A stretch of DNA of 19,094 nt, from positions 1 through 19,094 of the forward strand of contig DVOL01000029.1 of the NCBI GenBank assembly GCA_018713505.1, in the 5' to 3' direction. This document shows positions 6,512-14,835 of this stretch, one piece after another. This stretch comes from Faeciplasma avium (GTDB lineage Bacteria > Bacillota > Clostridia > Oscillospirales > Ruminococcaceae). Under the pieces are notes generated by a model. The model was not told the DNA's origin. It searched no databases and saw nothing but the letters and a program-made list of their open reading frames with translations. Numbering within the stretch: position 1 is the first letter of the stretch; each line of letters begins with the position of its first letter. Made by a program: the position numbers and the translations under genes.

Positions 6512-7339
6512 TTAGTATAGATGTATTTTTACAAAGCGGCGGTCTGCGTCCGAAAACTCGGGGCGAAGCTCATAGAAGCAGTCAAAGCCGGCTTCCCTTA
6601 TAAGTCCTGCCGCCTCCCTGAAGCCGTAATCGAGATATCTTTTGTCGTGGCAGTCAGAGCTTATCGTCACCCTGCCGTTAAGACTTCTTATGTACTCAAG
6701 GGAGGAAAAGCTGGGATAGGGACAGTCCTTATACCCTTTTGCCATTGCCCCGGTGTTGACCTCGAATACGGCGTCCTGTGACGCAAGCCTTTTAATCGCC
6801 CGCTTTTTTTCCTCCTCGACGCTTCCTAAGGAATCGGTCTTAGAAAGCTCAGGACAGGCTCTTTCAAACTTTGTAATAAGGTCAAAATGCCCGACGATGT
6901 CGCAGCCGGTTACCTCCCTGACGCTTCCGACAAGCCGGTAGTATTCCAAAACGAACTCCTCGAGGTCACAGGAAAACAGCCTTCTGACCCCGTCGGATAA
7001 AAGCTCCGGGGTGTTGTCGACCGGGATGTACTCCTTGTCCCTAAGAACATAGTGGACGGAGCCTATAAGATAGTCAAGCCCGGGACGGGGGATGGGGGAG
7101 AATAGGTCCTGCTCAAGTCCAAGATAGATTCTAAGCCTTCCTAGGTAGCTCGCCTTAAGGCGAAGAATCCTTTTTCTGTACTCGTCCTCGTCCTTAAGAC
7201 ACGGCTCCAAATCAAAGGCGGTGTAGCTGTGAGAGCTAAAGCCAAGTGAGTCAAACCCCATTTCAAGAGCCGCCGCCGCCATTTCCTCCGGGGAGTCCCT
7301 GCCGTCGCACAAGAGGCAGTGGGTGTGAAGATTCTGCAT
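6512..7339 (-). CDS. hisK: Histidinol-phosphatase, PHP family (HisJ/HisK type)
   Basis: Removes phosphate from L-histidinol phosphate, the step before histidinol dehydrogenase (EC 3.1.3.15). It is a 275-aa metal-dependent PHP-superfamily TIM-like barrel, the type used by Firmicutes instead of the HAD phosphatase domain of enterobacterial HisB. Metal-binding motifs are visible in order: NLHTHCLLCDG at the start, FSSHSYTAF, GSVHYV, DIVGHFDLI, FEVNTGAM and ISSDCHD near the C-terminus. It overlaps the hisIE stop codon as TAATG, indicating translational coupling. Because the hisB product here is dehydratase only, this gene supplies the phosphatase needed to complete the pathway. Assignment is supported by both motifs and context. 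Confidence 0.93.
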   Translation of the reverse strand: MQNLHTHCLLCDGRDSPEEMAAAALEMGFDSLGFSSHSYTAFDLEPCLKDEDEYRKRILRLKASYLGRLRIYLGLEQDLFSPIPRPGLDYLIGSVHYVLRDKEYIPVDNTPELLSDGVRRLFSCDLEEFVLEYYRLVGSVREVTGCDIVGHFDLITKFERACPELSKTDSLGSVEEEKKRAIKRLASQDAVFEVNTGAMAKGYKDCPYPSFSSLEYIRSLNGRVTISSDCHDKRYLDYGFREAAGLIREAGFDCFYELRPEFSDADRRFVKIHLY

Positions 7340-8007
7340 TAGGTCATCTTCTCCTGCTTTACCTTTTTGTCTATCACATGACGGGAGGCAAGCTCGCTTC
7401 TTATGTCCTCGAGCGAGATTCCCGCCTCGACCATAAGAACGGTCAGGTGATATATCAGGTCTGAAATTTCATATACGGTTTCCGGCTTATCCTCAGCCTT
7501 GGCGGCTATTATGACCTCGGTGGATTCCTCGCCCACCTTTTTAAGAATCTTGTCAAGACCCTTTTCAAACAGATAGGTGGTGTAGGAGCCCTCCTTTTTG
7601 TCCAGCTTTCTGCCCTTTATAAGCTCATAAAGCCCCTCGTAGTCAAAAAAGCTCCGCTCCCGGGAGGTGTAAAGCGTCTGCGTAAAGCAGGAGTCCGACC
7701 CGGTGTGGCAGGCGGGACCGTCCTTTTCGACCATGACCAAAAGAGCGTCACGGTCGCAGTCCGCCGTTATCGAGACGATATGCTGATAGCAGCCGCTTGT
7801 TTCGCCCTTGAGCCAAAGCTCTCCCCGTGAGCGGGACCAGAAGCAGGTAAGCTCCTTTTCGACAGATATTTTAAGGCTGTCCCTGTTCATGTATGCAAGG
7901 GTGAGGACGCTTTTTGTTTTAGCGTCCGCTATTATGGCGGGTATAAGTCCGTTTTCGTCGAATTTTAGCCCGTCCAAGTCAAACTGTAGCTGGTCTAGGT
8001 TTTCCAT
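7339..8007 (-). CDS. hisIE: Bifunctional phosphoribosyl-AMP cyclohydrolase / phosphoribosyl-ATP pyrophosphatase
   Basis: Fusion enzyme for the second and third steps of histidine synthesis (EC 3.6.1.31 and 3.5.4.19), 222 aa. The N-terminal HisI domain (about 1-118) has VLTLAYMNRDSL, FWSRSRGELWLKGETSG and metal ligands in the C84-DRD, C100 and C107 region. The C-terminal HisE domain (about 124-215) has VGEESTEVIIAAK and YEISDLIYHLTVLM. The ATG at 8007 was chosen over TTG at 8010 because GGAAAGGA lies 8 bases before it. It is 53 bp downstream of hisF, and that gap contains a small 14-bp repeat array. Its stop overlaps the hisK start by one base. Function is secure. Confidence 0.96.
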   Translation of the reverse strand: MENLDQLQFDLDGLKFDENGLIPAIIADAKTKSVLTLAYMNRDSLKISVEKELTCFWSRSRGELWLKGETSGCYQHIVSITADCDRDALLVMVEKDGPACHTGSDSCFTQTLYTSRERSFFDYEGLYELIKGRKLDKKEGSYTTYLFEKGLDKILKKVGEESTEVIIAAKAEDKPETVYEISDLIYHLTVLMVEAGISLEDIRSELASRHVIDKKVKQEKMT

Positions 8008-8033
8008 CAAACTAATCCTTTCCGTGAGTATCT

Positions 8034-8073
8034 TACGCTATGCGTAGTACGCTCTGCGTGTTACGCTATGCGG
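8034..8073. repeat. Three 14-bp palindromic repeats at the hisF-hisIE junction
   Basis: TACGCTATGCGT (8034), TACGCTCTGCGT (8048) and TACGCTATGCGG (8062) recur with an exact 14-bp period. The first two units are themselves dyads (ACGC-NNN-GCGT) and the third nearly so. The third unit contains the last codons and TAA stop of hisF. The array lies between hisF and the hisIE ribosome binding site, so it could form small hairpins in the operon mRNA. Confidence 0.7.
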
Positions 8074-8822
8074 ACATTGACTCCGTTTTCTGCAAGGTAA
8101 GCCTTTAGCTCCCTGATTTTTATCTCCCCGAAGTGAAATACCGATGCCGCAAGCCCGGCGTCGACTCTGGGGAGGGTGTTAAACAGCTTCAAAAAGTCCT
8201 CACGGCTGCCTGCGCCTCCAGAGGCTATGACGGGGATGCTGACCGCATTGGAGACAGCGTCAAGCATTTCGAGGTCGAAGCCGGTTTTCACTCCGTCTGC
8301 GTCCATGGAGTTAAGAACTATCTCTCCCGCTCCTTGGCCCTCGCCCTTTTTTATCCACTCAACGGCGTCAAGCCCGGTATCTATCCTTCCGCCGTTTTTA
8401 AAGACATGAAAATTATCCCCGACCCTCTTGGCGTCGACGCTCAAAACAACGCACTGCGAGCCGTAGAGCCTTGCCGCCTCTTCAATTATATCAGGCGAGT
8501 CAATAGCCCCCGAGTTTACGCTCACCTTGTCTGCTCCGCACTTTAAAACCCTGTCAAAGTCGGAAAGGGAGGATATGCCCCCGCCGACCGTCAGCGGGAT
8601 AAAGACATTTTTAGCCGTCTCGGTGAGAATGTCGGTGAAAATCCTTCTTCCCTCTGCAGAGGCGGTGATGTCGTAGAACACCAGCTCGTCGGCTCCGCAG
8701 TCGGAGTAGTATTTTGCAAGGCTCACCGGGTCGGAGACATCGTTAAGACCCATGAAGTTTACGCCCTTTACCACCCTTGACGCCTTGACATCAAGGCAGG
8801 GGATTATCCTTTTAGTTATCAT
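8061..8822 (-). CDS. hisF: Imidazole glycerol phosphate synthase, cyclase subunit
   Basis: With HisH, converts PRFAR and ammonia into imidazole glycerol phosphate and AICAR (EC 4.3.2.10), joining histidine and purine metabolism. At 253 aa it is a full-length (beta/alpha)8 barrel. Catalytic residues Asp11 (RIIPCLDVK) and Asp130 (VVLSVDAKR) are in place. The phosphate-binding motifs LTVGGGIS and VIASGGAGS mark the two half-barrels. The start overlaps the end of hisA by 11 bp (ATGATAACTAA), implying coupled translation. The last codons fall within the 14-bp repeat array that continues toward hisIE. Identification is unambiguous. Confidence 0.97.
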   Translation of the reverse strand: MITKRIIPCLDVKASRVVKGVNFMGLNDVSDPVSLAKYYSDCGADELVFYDITASAEGRRIFTDILTETAKNVFIPLTVGGGISSLSDFDRVLKCGADKVSVNSGAIDSPDIIEEAARLYGSQCVVLSVDAKRVGDNFHVFKNGGRIDTGLDAVEWIKKGEGQGAGEIVLNSMDADGVKTGFDLEMLDAVSNAVSIPVIASGGAGSREDFLKLFNTLPRVDAGLAASVFHFGEIKIRELKAYLAENGVNVRIA

Positions 8823-9522
8823 ATTTCAAAGCCTCCTTGAGCTTTATAGCGCCGGTATAATATGCCTTTCCGATTATGCAGCCGTCCACCCCGGCGTCGC
8901 TAAGAGCCGCTATGTCCAGCATGCTGGACACCCCGCCGGAGGCTATAAGCTCGATATTATACTGCTCCTTCAGCCTTTTATAGAGCGGGATGTTGGTTCC
9001 CAGCATCGCCCCGTCTCTTGAGATATCGGTGCAGATTACCGTTTTTATCCCGCAGCCTGTCACCCTGTTTATAAGCTCGTCGAGGGTAAGCCCGGAATCG
9101 TCCCTCCAGCCCTTTATTTTGACCCTGCCGTCAAGAGCGTCCGCCCCGACGGCTATGCGGCTCCCGAAGAGCCTCGCCGAGTCCTCAAGAAGCCTGGGGT
9201 CGGTTATGGCGGCTGTGCCCAGAATCACCCGTGAGACTCCGCCGTCAAGATACTCCCTTATTCTTTCAAGGCTTCTTATCCCTCCTCCGACCTCGACAAA
9301 CAGCCCTGTTTCTGAGGCTATTTTCGTAATCAGCCCAAGATTTGGAGCCTCGCCGGTCCTCGCTCCGTCAAGGTCGACTATGTGTATCCTTTTTGAGCCT
9401 TCCGCCAAAAAGTCAAGGGCAATATCAAGCGGGCTGCCGTAGGCGGTCTTTTTTTCGTAGTCGCCCCTTAAGAGCCTCACCGCCTGACCGTCTATTATAT
9501 CAATAGCAGGATAGATGTTCAT
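8812..9522 (-). CDS. hisA: ProFAR isomerase (phosphoribosylformimino-AICAR-P isomerase)
   Basis: Amadori isomerisation of ProFAR to PRFAR, the fourth step of the pathway (EC 5.3.1.16). The 236-aa (beta/alpha)8 barrel is homologous to HisF. Signatures include YPAIDIIDGQAVRLLRGDY with the catalytic base Asp8, HIVDLDGA, VEVGGGIRS, GADALDG with the second catalytic Asp around 128-131, and CTDISRDGAM. It lies 32 bp downstream of hisH and overlaps hisF by 11 bp. Nothing is missing and the length is typical. Confidence 0.97.
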   Translation of the reverse strand: MNIYPAIDIIDGQAVRLLRGDYEKKTAYGSPLDIALDFLAEGSKRIHIVDLDGARTGEAPNLGLITKIASETGLFVEVGGGIRSLERIREYLDGGVSRVILGTAAITDPRLLEDSARLFGSRIAVGADALDGRVKIKGWRDDSGLTLDELINRVTGCGIKTVICTDISRDGAMLGTNIPLYKRLKEQYNIELIASGGVSSMLDIAALSDAGVDGCIIGKAYYTGAIKLKEALKYDN

Positions 9523-9554
9523 ATTTCAGCTCCCCTTTATATTCAAGGTATAGC

Positions 9555-10166
9555 CTATAGCTCGGAGTATGCCCTGAGAATTTTAAGACCCACCTCGCCG
9601 CTCTTTTCGGGATGGAACTGACAGCCGTAGACGCTGCCGTTCCAAACCGAGGCGGTGACAGGCACGCCGTACTCGCAGACGGCTGCAAGGCTTTCGTCGG
9701 CGCAGTCGCCGTAGAAGGAGTGCACGAAATAGACATACTCGCCGTCCGAGCTGTATTTAAATATCGGGCAGTCCGGACGGTTAAGGCTAAGGGCGTTCCA
9801 GCCCATCTGCGGGATTTTAAGCCCTGCGGGGAGGATGGAGGAAAGAGGTCTTACCGTCCCCTTTATAAGCCCAAGACCCCTGTGGACGCCGAACTCAAGG
9901 CTCCTGTCAAAAAGAAGCTGCATCCCTAGGCATATTCCCAAAATAGGCTTACCGCTTGAGGTCTCGCTGATAATCAGCTCAGCCAGCCCGGATTCAAAAA
10001 GCCTTCTTGATGCGTCCTCAAAGGCTCCAACTCCGGGAAGTATTATTTTGTCGGCAGCTCTTATAGCGCTCTTATCGCTCGTCAGGACCGCAGCTGCTCC
10101 GATTTTTTCAAGGCTTGCCTGAAGCGAAAACAGGTTTCCAACTCCGTAATCAATAATAGCAATCAT
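9555..10166 (-). CDS. hisH: Imidazole glycerol phosphate synthase, glutamine amidotransferase subunit
   Basis: Class I glutaminase that feeds ammonia to HisF (203 aa). The N-terminal motif IIDYGVGNLFSL, oxyanion-strand region PGVGAF, nucleophile Cys79 in ILGICLGMQLL, and His185/Glu187 in GCQFHPEKS form the complete triad. Its ATG overlaps the hisB stop by one base (TAATG), indicating coupling. The hisBHAF order is the classical core of bacterial his operons. Confidence 0.97.
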   Translation of the reverse strand: MIAIIDYGVGNLFSLQASLEKIGAAAVLTSDKSAIRAADKIILPGVGAFEDASRRLFESGLAELIISETSSGKPILGICLGMQLLFDRSLEFGVHRGLGLIKGTVRPLSSILPAGLKIPQMGWNALSLNRPDCPIFKYSSDGEYVYFVHSFYGDCADESLAAVCEYGVPVTASVWNGSVYGCQFHPEKSGEVGLKILRAYSEL

Positions 10167-10753
10167 TATAACGCACCCTTTGTAGACGGAATTTCGCCCA
10201 TCAGCTCACGGTCGACTGCGACCGCCTGCCTAAGGCTTCTTGCCATGCTCTTAAACACACCTTCGATTATGTGATGGGTGTTGCTGCCGCTCAGCTGCCT
10301 TATGTGTACGGCTGCCTCAAGACTCCTTGCGAACGCCGCCCAGAACTCACAGCACAGCTCGGTGTCGAAATCCCCGACCTTGGGGGAGGGAAGGCTCAGC
10401 TCACAGCATAATATGCCACGCTGGGACAGGTCGACAGCCGAAAGAATCAGCGCCTCGTCCATGGGAAGTATCATATAGCCGTATCTTGCGATTCCCGCCT
10501 TGCTTCCAAGAGCCTCCTTTATGGCAAGCCCCAGGCATATCCCGACATCCTCGGTGGTGTGATGATAGTCGACCCCGGTGTCGCCGGCGCAGGTTATCTC
10601 AAGGTCGATTCTTGAGTGCGCTCCCAGGAGGGTAAGCATGTGGTCTAAAAAGCCGCAGCCGGTCTGTATGCTGGTTTTTCCGCTGCCGTCAAGCTCCACC
10701 CTGACAAAAACCTGAGTCTCACTCGTCTTTCTTTGAATCAGTCCGCTTCTCAT
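10166..10753 (-). CDS. hisB: Imidazoleglycerol-phosphate dehydratase
   Basis: Dehydrates imidazole glycerol phosphate to imidazole acetol phosphate (EC 4.2.1.19), using manganese. It is a 195-aa monofunctional enzyme without the N-terminal HAD phosphatase domain of E. coli HisB. The duplicated histidine motifs are present: GCGFLDHML, HHTTEDVG (residues 64-71) and THHIIEG, with internal MDEALILSAVDLS. The ATG at 10753 was preferred over TTG at 10759 because AAAGGA lies nine bases before it. The gene begins 35 bp inside the end of hisC in another frame and ends overlapping hisH, so translation is tightly coupled. Confidence 0.96.
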   Translation of the reverse strand: MRSGLIQRKTSETQVFVRVELDGSGKTSIQTGCGFLDHMLTLLGAHSRIDLEITCAGDTGVDYHHTTEDVGICLGLAIKEALGSKAGIARYGYMILPMDEALILSAVDLSQRGILCCELSLPSPKVGDFDTELCCEFWAAFARSLEAAVHIRQLSGSNTHHIIEGVFKSMARSLRQAVAVDRELMGEIPSTKGAL

Positions 10754-11813
10754 CCTCAACTATCCTTTCTATTTCGGCGACCAGAGCCGCCATGTCGTTT
10801 TCCGTGCCGACGGTGATTCTAAGATACTCCCCGATTCTGGGAGCGTCGAACCTTCTCACAAGGATTCCTGCCGACCTGAGCCTCTCGAAAAGACGCTTTC
10901 CCGGCACCGAGTCCGATTTTGCAAAGATGAAATTAGCCCTTGATTCGGTGTGGCTAAAGCCAAGAGCCTCAAGCTCCTTGGTGGTTTTGTCCCTCTGCAT
11001 AGCTATTCTTTTGCAGTTTTCCCTGTAGTAGTCCATCTCCTCGAGAGCCGCAATTCCCGCCTCGAGGCTCAGCCTGTTGACCGAGTAGGGATTTGTCGAG
11101 TATTTAATCCTCTCGAGGTCGGAAATCAGCTCGGGGTCCGCCATGGCAAAGCCGAGCCTCGCTCCCGCCATCGACATCGACTTTGAATAGGTCCTGGTGA
11201 CGATGAGGTTTTTAAGCTCGCTTATAAGCGATACCGAGCTTTCCCCGCCGAAGTCTACATACGCCTCGTCGACTAGGACCACGCTGTCCTTATTTGAAAG
11301 GGCGATTTTCCTTATATCCTCGGCTGGGAGGGCGATTCCCGTGGGAGCGTTTGGATTTGCTATTACAATCAGTCCCGGCTCGAGGTCAAAATAGTCCCTG
11401 CAGCATATTGACAGGTCGTCCCCAAGCGAAATTACAGTGACCCTAGCTCTTTGAAGCTCGGCGAACACCTTGTAAAAGCCGTAGGTGATGTCCGCAAAAT
11501 ATACCCTGCCTGAGCCGGCGCAGTATGCAGTGAAGGCGGCGCCCAGGACCTCGTCAGAGCTGTTCGAGACGAAGATGTTTTTGTAAGAAAGTCCGTATTC
11601 CCTTGCTAAAGCCTCCTTCAGCCTCTTGCAGGTGGGGTCGGGGTACAGCCTTAAAAGCTCAGCCTGGGAGCTGTTTATAACCCTTAGGACCGAGGGCGAG
11701 GGCGGGTAGGGGGACTCGTTTGTGTTAAGCTTGATGTAGCTTCTGTCCTGAGGCTGCTCTCCCGGGACATACGCCTCAAGACCGCTCAAAGCCCGGGAAA
11801 AAAATCTGCTCAT
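10719..11813 (-). CDS. hisC: Histidinol-phosphate aminotransferase
   Basis: PLP-dependent class I/II aminotransferase that moves an amino group from glutamate to imidazole acetol phosphate (EC 2.6.1.9). It has 364 aa from the ATG at 11813. That start was chosen over an in-frame TTG at 11819 for its spacing to AAGGG. Motifs are KLNTNESPYPPSP, ANPNAPTG, LVDEAYVDFG with the PLP-binding Asp, and TYSKSMSMAGARLGF with the Schiff-base lysine (about K211). The 3' end overlaps hisB by 35 bp. The family also contains close relatives acting on aromatic acids or cobalamin precursors, but location inside the his operon settles the role. Confidence 0.96.
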   Translation of the reverse strand: MSRFFSRALSGLEAYVPGEQPQDRSYIKLNTNESPYPPSPSVLRVINSSQAELLRLYPDPTCKRLKEALAREYGLSYKNIFVSNSSDEVLGAAFTAYCAGSGRVYFADITYGFYKVFAELQRARVTVISLGDDLSICCRDYFDLEPGLIVIANPNAPTGIALPAEDIRKIALSNKDSVVLVDEAYVDFGGESSVSLISELKNLIVTRTYSKSMSMAGARLGFAMADPELISDLERIKYSTNPYSVNRLSLEAGIAALEEMDYYRENCKRIAMQRDKTTKELEALGFSHTESRANFIFAKSDSVPGKRLFERLRSAGILVRRFDAPRIGEYLRITVGTENDMAALVAEIERIVEDEKRTDSKKDE

Positions 11814-11854
11814 ATTCAATCATCCCTTGCTGGAGTTTTGTTGACCGTGAGTCG

Positions 11855-13132
11855 TCAAGGCTCCTCAAACCTTATCAGTGCGCTGTTTGCGTGAGCGTCG
11901 AGGCTCTCGGTCTTTGCAAAGTAGGCGACATCCCTGTAAACGCCCTTAAACGCCTCCTCGGTGTAGTAGGTGTACTGTGTCTTTTTTACAAAGTCGTCCA
12001 CCGACAGGGGAGAGGAGAATCTCGCCGTGCCTCCCGTGGGGAGGGTGTGGTTAGAGCCGCTCAGATAGTCTCCTAAGGCCTCCGGGCAGTATCTTCCCAT
12101 AAATACCGAGCCGGCGTTCTTGACGGCTCCAAGATAGTCAAACGGATTATCAACCATCAGCTCAAGGTGCTCTGGAGCTATCCCGTTTGCTATCTCGACC
12201 GCCCTTTTTATCGAGGAGGCAAGGATTATCCTGCCGTTTCTTTCTATCGAGGCGGCGGCTATTTCACGCCTTGGAAGCCTATTTAGCATTTCCTCTAGCT
12301 TTATTGAAACCGCCTGCGCAAGCTCCCTTGAGTCTGTTACCAGCACTGCGGAGGCGTTTTTGTCGTGCTCTGCCTGAGACAGAAGGTCGGCTGCGACATG
12401 GCTTGGGCTGCTCTTAGCGTCGGCCACTACAAGTATATCGCTGGGACCTGCTATCATGTCTATAGAGACTGTGCCGTAGACCTGCCTTTTTGCCTCGGCG
12501 ACAAAGGCGTTTCCGGGACCCACAATCTTGTCTGTTCTCGGGACCGTCTCGGTGCCGTATGCCATTGCGGCTATCGCCTGCGCTCCGCCAAGCTTAAAGA
12601 TTCTGTCGACCCCTGCTATCCTTGCGGCGGCGAGAATCGCAGGATTTATGCTCCCGTCCGGCGAGGGAGGGGTACACATTATTATGTTGGGACACCCGGC
12701 AAGCTTGGCGGGGACTGCTCCCATAAGCACCGTCGAGGGAAGCGGAGCGCTCCCTCCCGGGACATACAGCCCGACATACTCTATCGGGACTATCCTCTGC
12801 CCGCAGACAATGCCGTCGCTCTCGGATATCACATAGGAGCTTCTAATCTGGCGGCTGTGAAACCTTCTTATGTTGCAGGCGGCCTCGTTGAAAACTCTTA
12901 TAAGCTCCTTGGGGACAAGCTCCATGGCGGCGTCAATCTCCTCGTTGCTCACCTCAAGAACCTCAAGCTCTGCCCTATCAAGCTCTTTTGTGTATTTTTT
13001 AAGGGCATTGTCGCCTTCTGTCCTGACGGCCTCTAAAATCTCGGAGACGGTTTTTTCTACTCCCGGACCGGGGTCTGATTTTTTGTATATCTCACTGTCG
13101 GGGGAGACCCCGTCAACAAGCAGCTTGATCAT
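11855..13132 (-). CDS. hisD: Histidinol dehydrogenase
   Basis: Zinc-dependent oxidation of L-histidinol to histidine in two NAD-linked steps (EC 1.1.1.23), the final step. The 425-aa protein has the expected landmarks: GLYVPGGSAPLPSTVLM, KIVGPGNAFVAEAKRQVYG, IDMIAGPSDILVVAD, LLSQAEHD with zinc ligands near Gln253 and His256, APEHLELM with catalytic Glu321-His322, and SGSNHTLPTGG near the C-terminus. Its ATG begins one base after the hisG stop (TGAAATG), and its ribosome binding site lies within the last hisG codons. Confidence 0.97.
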   Translation of the reverse strand: MIKLLVDGVSPDSEIYKKSDPGPGVEKTVSEILEAVRTEGDNALKKYTKELDRAELEVLEVSNEEIDAAMELVPKELIRVFNEAACNIRRFHSRQIRSSYVISESDGIVCGQRIVPIEYVGLYVPGGSAPLPSTVLMGAVPAKLAGCPNIIMCTPPSPDGSINPAILAAARIAGVDRIFKLGGAQAIAAMAYGTETVPRTDKIVGPGNAFVAEAKRQVYGTVSIDMIAGPSDILVVADAKSSPSHVAADLLSQAEHDKNASAVLVTDSRELAQAVSIKLEEMLNRLPRREIAAASIERNGRIILASSIKRAVEIANGIAPEHLELMVDNPFDYLGAVKNAGSVFMGRYCPEALGDYLSGSNHTLPTGGTARFSSPLSVDDFVKKTQYTYYTEEAFKGVYRDVAYFAKTESLDAHANSALIRFEEP

Positions 13133-13133
13133 T

Positions 13134-13772
13134 TCATATACTTCCTTTCCTATCCTTTAGGGCAAGCACCAGCCTGCTTATTCCGTCCGCCTTGAACTTG
13201 GTGCTGGCCTTGTTTGCTATAAGCCTTGCCGAGATGTCTGTTATCGTGGTTATGACCTCGAGGTCGTTTTCCCTCAGGGTCGAGCCCGTCTCCACGATGT
13301 CGACTATGACATCAGAAAGCCCCAGTATCGGAGCAAGCTCTATCGAGCCGTTAAGCTTTATTATATCTATGCTCCTTGAGAGGGAGCGGTAGTAATCGGT
13401 CGCTATAGCCGGAAACTTGGTGGCGACTCTTAAGGTCCTTGCGGTGCTGTCATGATACCCCTTTTTTGCGGCGACGCACATCCGGCACTTACCTATCCTG
13501 AGGTCCATAAGCTCGTAGACCTCAGGGGAGTATTCAAGCAGGATGTCCTTGCCGGCGACTCCGATGTCAGCCGCTCCACGCTCTACATAGATTGCAACAT
13601 CGGAGGGCTTCACCCAGAAGTAGCAGACTCCAGCCCCGGGGTTTTCAAATATCAGCCTTCTTGTCGAGGGGTCGGTCACGCCGGGACAGCCAAGCCCCGA
13701 TTCCTCGAATATCCTGTACACCCTCTCGCCGAGCCTTCCCTTTGGCAGGGCGACATTAATAGTATCAGACAT
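13134..13772 (-). CDS. hisG: ATP phosphoribosyltransferase, short-form catalytic subunit
   Basis: First committed step: condenses ATP and PRPP to phosphoribosyl-ATP (EC 2.4.2.17). At 212 aa this is the short form, lacking the C-terminal ACT-like histidine-sensing domain of the about 300-aa long form, so it needs HisZ for activity and feedback. Motifs are VALPKGRLGERVYRIF, KPSDVAIYVERGAADIGVAGKD and the PRPP-binding region DIVETGSTLRENDL. hisZ lies one base upstream, as expected for an obligate partner. Confidence 0.97.
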   Translation of the reverse strand: MSDTINVALPKGRLGERVYRIFEESGLGCPGVTDPSTRRLIFENPGAGVCYFWVKPSDVAIYVERGAADIGVAGKDILLEYSPEVYELMDLRIGKCRMCVAAKKGYHDSTARTLRVATKFPAIATDYYRSLSRSIDIIKLNGSIELAPILGLSDVIVDIVETGSTLRENDLEVITTITDISARLIANKASTKFKADGISRLVLALKDRKGSI

Positions 13773-13773
13773 C

Positions 13774-14835
13774 TTATTCCCCCTCCAAAAGGACTACTCT
13801 GCCGAAGCTGCCCTTTTTCGGCATCACTGACGCCGCCATCACCCGGCTGCCATCGCCTGACAGCTCGTTCACCTTAGCCATCACCCTTTCCGCCGGGGAG
13901 TCCCCGTAGACAAGGAGAATATCGGCGTCTAGCGGGCTGTCGCCGTCAAGCATCCTTTCCAAAAGGCTCAGATTTATCGCAAAGCCCAAGGCCCCGCCTT
14001 TTTTGCCCATTCTTCGCATCAAAAGGTCGTACCTTCCGCCTGTCAGGACCTTTTCTGGCACGCCGTCGACAAAGCCCTGAAATACGACGCCGTTGTAGTA
14101 GCTAAGCTCTGAGGCGACGGAAAAATCAAGCCTTAGCCCCTCGAATTCTCCCAGAGCGCCGCAGATATCGCTGAGCTCTCCCGCCGCCGCATAAAGCTCG
14201 GGGCTGTCAGAAAGCTCTCTTAGCTCGCAGAGTCCGATTCCGGGTCTTGGGTCTATCGACAAAAGCCTTTCGAGCTTTTTCGCCCTGCCGCCGAGAAGAG
14301 AGGATATCTCGTGAAGATTTTTAGAGGCAATGAGTGGAAGCAGCAGGCTTCTTTCCTGCTCGCTCACCGAGGACTCGTTCAGCACTGCAAAGACTATCCC
14401 GGTGTGCGAAAGGTCAAAGGCGAATCTTTTTCCGAACCGCTCCAGGCTTTTCAGCGCCAGAGATATCACCTCACAGCTGCTGTATAGGTCTATATCCCCC
14501 ATGCACTCAAGCCCCGCCTGAGTGATTTCTAAAAGCCTGCCGGAGCGAATCCTGTAGACATTTTCATTATAATACAGCTTTTCGCAGACTCCGTCAAGCT
14601 CCTTTGAGTTCTTGATTATCGACATTGTGACATCCGGCTTTAGAGCCATAAGCTCGCCGCTCGGGTCGGTAAAGGTGACGATGCCCTCCTTGGCAAGAAA
14701 GTCCTTGCTCTGGGCGTAGAGGTCGTACTCCTCGAATCTGCTCATCTTGAATCTTTTGTAGCCACGGCTCTTGTACAGCTCGCCGAGGGACAAAATGGCG
14801 AGGTCCCCGCCGTTAAGGGTATCAGCTGTCAGCAT
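13774..14835 (-). CDS. hisZ: ATP phosphoribosyltransferase regulatory subunit
   Basis: Histidyl-tRNA-synthetase-like protein (353 aa) without aminoacylation function that assembles with short HisG and gives histidine feedback control. The class II synthetase-like core is seen in FKMSRFEEYDLY, FTDPSGELMALKPDVTMSI and the late GGRYDLLMRRMGKKGGALGFAINL. It lacks the anticodon-binding domain of HisS and is shorter than a true HisRS (about 420 aa). The start lies within the end of the upstream regulator gene (14-bp overlap), and the stop is one base before hisG. Context with short hisG makes the call firm. Confidence 0.95.
   Translation of the reverse strand: MLTADTLNGGDLAILSLGELYKSRGYKRFKMSRFEEYDLYAQSKDFLAKEGIVTFTDPSGELMALKPDVTMSIIKNSKELDGVCEKLYYNENVYRIRSGRLLEITQAGLECMGDIDLYSSCEVISLALKSLERFGKRFAFDLSHTGIVFAVLNESSVSEQERSLLLPLIASKNLHEISSLLGGRAKKLERLLSIDPRPGIGLCELRELSDSPELYAAAGELSDICGALGEFEGLRLDFSVASELSYYNGVVFQGFVDGVPEKVLTGGRYDLLMRRMGKKGGALGFAINLSLLERMLDGDSPLDADILLVYGDSPAERVMAKVNELSGDGSRVMAASVMPKKGSFGRVVLLEGE

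Noticed and set aside
12365..13036. Long plus-strand open frame opposite hisD, and similar opposite-strand frames over other his genes
   Set aside because: They mirror the codon bias of strongly supported genes, lack good ribosome binding sites and show no recognisable protein features.
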